Assembly (NCBI GenBank): GCA_035315065.1
Contig: DATFYM010000044.1
Location: 35,677-99,676, forward strand
Length of the DNA stretch: 64,000 nt
Direction of reading: 5' to 3'
DNA from: DATFYM01 sp035315065
Lineage (GTDB): Bacteria; Acidobacteriota; Terriglobia; UBA7540
Below, piece after piece: positions 61,251 to 64,000 of this stretch. The notes under the pieces were generated by a model. That model made no database searches and was not told the DNA's origin. It worked only from the letters and a program-made list of their open reading frames with translations. The translations under genes and the position numbers were made by a program. Each line of letters opens with the position of its first letter. Within the stretch, counting starts at the first letter, position 1.

Positions 61251-61380
61251 AAAGTCGAAGGTCGAAAGCCGAAAATCGAAATTCGAGGACCGAGTTTTCG
61301 CAAGAGCGTAGAGGCAAGTTCGGGACTTTTAGCTTCAAATTTCGAGTTTCGAATTTCGAATTTCGAGTTTTGATTTTCAA
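61251..61380. repeat. TCGAAA / TTTCGA inverted repeat
   Basis: Left part 61251-61290 repeats TCGAAAG/TCGAAATTCGA units and right part 61332-61380 repeats TTTCGAATTTCGAGTTT, reverse-complementary. It separates two convergent small genes. Confidence 0.75.
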
Positions 61381-61381
61381 A

Positions 61382-61792
61382 CTAATCGGGCGGGGGCGCG
61401 TACGCCAACCCCTTCGTCTTGCGATCCACCCACAGGTCGATCGGCGGGTCAATGTTGTTGATGCGCACCGTCACCGCCGCCGTGCTCGATCCTACGGATC
61501 GGGCGTGGAGAATCTCGAACTCGCGGATCTTGCCGTAGTCCCCTTGTTCTCCCCAGCCGCGCAGGAAATCGTCATACGAGTAAGACGGTGATGGCTGCCA
61601 CAGCTTATACGCCTGCTGGAAGTTGCCCTGCTCGAGGGTGGTGAGAAACCGTGAGACCGCGCGCTCCTCCGGGTAGTTCCAGAAGCCCCAGATGAGCAAA
61701 CTGCCCAGCACCACGACGATGATGATCAGCAGAGGGAGGATCTTGAGGAATTTGTTCGGCGGTTTGGGAGCCTGGGCATCGAGTAGCGTCAT
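61382..61792 (-). CDS. membrane-anchored protein of unknown function
   Basis: A 136-residue protein with one membrane helix (KILPLLIIIVVVLGSLLIWG) and a soluble part of about 95 residues with aromatic motifs (FQQAYKLWQPSPSYSYDDFL) resembling DUF4878-like/NTF2-like periplasmic domains. The ATG at 61792 has GAGG upstream; an ATG at 61834 would add 14 residues. Confidence 0.65.
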   Translation of the reverse strand: MTLLDAQAPKPPNKFLKILPLLIIIVVVLGSLLIWGFWNYPEERAVSRFLTTLEQGNFQQAYKLWQPSPSYSYDDFLRGWGEQGDYGKIREFEILHARSVGSSTAAVTVRINNIDPPIDLWVDRKTKGLAYAPPPD

Positions 61793-62101
61793 GTTGCCTC
61801 GCGACAAAATGCTGATGAACTTTTTCTTCTCCATCCTATTCTACTTGTTGCCAGGGAGGAATGGCTAGGTTGGAATCCTGCTTGCCCCGCGTCGAGGGCG
61901 AGCCGCCCGAATCCTTTCCTGCTGCGTGAATGAATTTGCAGAGTCGCCTCTTAATCTGGTAAATCTGTTTAATCTGTGGATTCCATTCTCTTCGAAATGA
62001 CACTACTACCGCTCCGTGGCGTCGCTTTGGGTTCGGCTCTGGTGATGCTATATTTCTGTGGGGTAATGCGTCACCTTGACTTGCCAAAGGCTCTCAAGCA
62101 G

Positions 62102-62761
62102 ATGAAGAGGGTTTACACCGTCGGACATTCCAACCTGGAGTTCCAGCAACTCGCCACCCTGCTCGAGGATGCGCAGGTGGAGTTGCTGGCCGACGTCCGC
62201 AGCCGGCCGCACAGCAGCCGCTTTCCGCAATTCAGCCAGCCCGGTTTGGAGAAGCTGCTGGAAGCGGAGGGAATCGCCTACCTGTTTCTGGGCGAGGAGT
62301 TGGGCGGACGGCCGGACGATCCGGACATGTACCGCGCGAACGGCGTAGTGGACTACCGCGCTCGCCGCCGCTCCTACGCGTTTCGGGCCGGGCTGGAGCG
62401 AGTGGTGCAGGAACTCGAAGCTCGCACCGTCGCTCTGATGTGCGCGGAGGAGGACCCCTTGGAGTGCCATCGTTTCCTGATGATTTGCCCTGAACTGATG
62501 CGGCTGGGCATCACCCCCGCTCATCTGCGCAAGGGCTCCAGGCTGGAATCGCAGGAAGGCGCCGAGAACCGCTTGCTGGAGAGCCGCGGCTTCGCTGGTG
62601 TCACCGGCAATACTCTGTTTCCGGAGGCGCGAGCCGAAGCACTGGAAGATGCCTACGCGCTCCAGGCCGAGAAGTTTGCCTTTCGGGTTGATCCCCCCGC
62701 GGTAGACGCTCGTAGACTCCAATTCCGCACCGTTCGTCACCGCTTCACCGGGAATAGGTAA
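62102..62761 (+). CDS. DUF488 family protein
   Basis: A 219-residue protein. YTVGHSN and LLADVRSRPHSSRFPQF are the N-terminal DUF488 hallmarks, and LMCAEEDPLECHR the conserved Cys/His block. The ATG at 62102 gives the usual N-terminus; earlier in-frame starts come from repeat sequence. Function unknown; the family is cytoplasmic and widespread. Confidence 0.9.
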   Translation: MKRVYTVGHSNLEFQQLATLLEDAQVELLADVRSRPHSSRFPQFSQPGLEKLLEAEGIAYLFLGEELGGRPDDPDMYRANGVVDYRARRRSYAFRAGLERVVQELEARTVALMCAEEDPLECHRFLMICPELMRLGITPAHLRKGSRLESQEGAENRLLESRGFAGVTGNTLFPEARAEALEDAYALQAEKFAFRVDPPAVDARRLQFRTVRHRFTGNR

Positions 62762-62822
62762 GGATGGATCGACCCCGTCCGCGTGCGTCTCCGTGGCAGC
62801 AAAGCGAGCCCTCTGCCATGTG

Positions 62823-63371
62823 TCACTGTTTTGGCTGAGACTTTTCCCACTCGGAGAACGTCTGTTTCACGCCGCCCGTGGGAGCCGCCTGTCCGGTTCC
62901 AAAGTTCGACCTGGCGCTGCACAATGGGAGGTTTGCACTGTCGGGTTCAACTTTTATTCCCTTGACCCTCTCGATCAACCTATCGATGGTGTCGGCTCGG
63001 GAATCGCCAGCTTTCCGCAGCTCATCGCGGACGCGCATGATTTCCCGTAGATCTTCTTCGGCAGATCCGCCTTTGACGGCCTTGATCCACGTCTGACCGC
63101 CCTTGCAGGAAGCGGGGACAAAGCCGAGTTTCTTGTCCTCTTCTGATACCGCACACCCCGGCTCACGGCCAGCCGCTGGGACAGTGCGGCACAGTGTCCC
63201 GTCTTGCGAGTCTAATGCAATTTCCGGATTGTTCCCCACCGGAAGGAATCGCTGCGCGTGGGCTTGGCGAGCACGCGAGCTCTCGGCGTTGCTGGGAGCC
63301 GACGATAAGGGTTGCTGTTGGCGGCAACCGGCTAAGAGCGCAAACGACAGCAAAAGCACCAGGTTCTTCAT
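62823..63371 (-). CDS. lipoprotein of unknown function
   Basis: A 182-residue protein with a lipoprotein signal (LLLSFALLAGC, lipidated Cys at 16). The mature part has several Cys (LCRTV, GCAVSE, SCKGG, LCSAR) and charged helices (EEDLREIMRVRDELRKAGD). No family recognised. Confidence 0.65.
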   Translation of the reverse strand: MKNLVLLLSFALLAGCRQQQPLSSAPSNAESSRARQAHAQRFLPVGNNPEIALDSQDGTLCRTVPAAGREPGCAVSEEDKKLGFVPASCKGGQTWIKAVKGGSAEEDLREIMRVRDELRKAGDSRADTIDRLIERVKGIKVEPDSANLPLCSARSNFGTGQAAPTGGVKQTFSEWEKSQPKQ

Positions 63372-63376
63372 AAGTC

Positions 63377-63475
63377 ATCAGCCCTTGGGAAGCTCGATGC
63401 GATGGCGGCGCGTTTTGTCGAAGATGACAAATCCGTCGATTTTGTCGAGGCTCTTTGCTGGCGTACTTTTGCCAG
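63377..63475 (-). pseudogene. tail fragment duplicating the adjacent gene's 3' end
   Basis: The minus strand reads LDKIDGFVIFDKTRRHRIEL then PKG and a TGA at 63377-63379 (approximately). It is the C-terminal match to NLNGFVLFDEANRYQINFPK of the neighbouring gene at 63490. The rest of the duplicate is missing. Confidence 0.6.
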
Positions 63476-63489
63476 TCCTCAGGCCTGGA

Positions 63490-63750
63490 CTACCAGCCCT
63501 TAGGGAAGTTGATCTGGTAACGGTTTGCCTCGTCGAACAACACGAAGCCATTCAAGTTGCCGAACTTCTCATTCACATAGGCAGATATCGCCTTACCGTA
63601 CGCCTGGCGCTCTTCTTTGCTTGCGTCATCCTTCAGCTTTCCGCCGGGATACCTGTAGGATGGAAGAGAAATGCTGTACCGCCCGCGTTGCTTGGCTGGA
63701 ATGAAAATCGGATAGTTGATCTCAAGCTCCTTGACGATTGGAGGGGTTAG
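63490..63750 (-). CDS. protein of unknown function, 5' end uncertain
   Basis: The last 85 or so residues (INYPIFIPAKQRGRYSISLP, then a KLKDDASKEERQAYGKAIS segment and the NLNGFVLFDE tail) are coherent and probably a real protein C-terminus. Before that the frame enters a minisatellite of GCCGGGCACGATTCC units, so the true 5' end is unclear and may be lost. The gene may be disrupted. Confidence 0.5.
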   Translation of the reverse strand, partial: LTPPIVKELEINYPIFIPAKQRGRYSISLPSYRYPGGKLKDDASKEERQAYGKAISAYVNEKFGNLNGFVLFDEANRYQINFPKGW

Positions 63751-63754
63751 ATGC

Positions 63755-63890
63755 GGATTCCGGGGCAGGCCGGGCACGATTCCGAAATCATTCCGGGCGC
63801 CATTCCGAAATGAAGCCGGGCACGATTCCGGGATGAAGCCGGTCACGGATTCCGATCTTAAGCCGGTCACTTTTCGCCGGTGGCCGGAAC
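63755..63890 (-). repeat. about 24-bp minisatellite (GCCGGGCACGATTCCGGAATGAA type)
   Basis: Five or six diverged units of GCCGG.CACGATTCCG..ATGAA follow each other. The style resembles spacers often found beside insertion sequences, but no transposase gene is in the remaining 100 bases. Confidence 0.65.
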
Positions 63891-64000
63891 CCTGACCGGG
63901 ATCATTTCGGAACGATTTCCACAGCCCTTGCACCGTACGAGACGGGGCAGGGCGAAGGACGCTGGACAACAATGCGGGCATTAGGGTCCCACTGGTAAGT

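Overview
The window looks like a chromosomal piece of an Acidobacteriota (acidobacterial) genome. The base composition is GC-rich. It carries a roughly 1,000-residue TonB-dependent receptor with an N-terminal carboxypeptidase-like regulatory domain, a two-heme cytochrome resembling the photosynthetic reaction-centre cytochrome c subunit, an ECF sigma factor overlapping a Ser/Thr kinase gene, and very repeat-rich intergenic spaces. No rRNA, tRNA or CRISPR array was found. The lineage is an inference from gene families, not from a marker gene.

Layout. 0-6 kb: a UDP-sugar pyrophosphorylase-like enzyme (possibly cut by the window edge), a SagB-type nitroreductase, a small zinc-ribbon membrane protein, KDPG aldolase and KDG kinase (one sugar-acid pathway), and a secreted protein of unknown function. 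6-13.6 kb: an aromatic amino acid cluster trpC-trpF-DUF429-trpB-hicB-hicA-trpA-aroQ-aroF-tyrA, in which a DUF429 gene and a complete HicBA toxin-antitoxin pair sit between trp genes. 13.7-16.8 kb: DinB-like protein, DUF4145-like protein, and both subunits of a 3-oxoacid CoA-transferase. 16.9-23.5 kb: an accessory, decaying region with a carboxymuconolactone decarboxylase stub, a frameshifted enolase-superfamily gene, a Fic protein, a VapBC pair, a doubly frameshifted HTH gene, a tyrosine recombinase relic, large palindromes and a 150-bp tandem repeat.

23.5-34 kb: a PLP trans-sulfuration enzyme, the sigma factor/kinase pair, elongation factor P with an unusual tip loop, the TonB-dependent receptor, the di-heme cytochrome and a secreted amidohydrolase. 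34-39.6 kb: a second accessory region with gene debris and three toxin-antitoxin-type loci (a PIN-PIN pair, VapBC and a RelE pair) separated by repeated copies of the 3' end of a DUF5131 gene.

39.6-53.6 kb: central metabolism (acyl-CoA synthetase, M1 aminopeptidase, aminotransferase plus 2-hydroxyacid dehydrogenase, transketolase, cytochrome bd oxidase) and a GNAT-YoaP protein. 53.9-64 kb: a truncated metallophosphoesterase abutting a very large transporter-HEAT-cyclic-nucleotide-binding protein, two tandem small secreted proteins, a secreted kinase-like protein, a radical SAM protein, DUF488 and small envelope proteins, ending in a duplicated gene tail and a minisatellite.

A striking theme is the intergenic DNA: at least a dozen gaps hold short-period repeats arranged as inverted arms, sometimes two or three different repeat families nested in one another. 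With seven toxin-antitoxin-type loci or relics in 64 kb, this suggests a genome with heavy small-element turnover.
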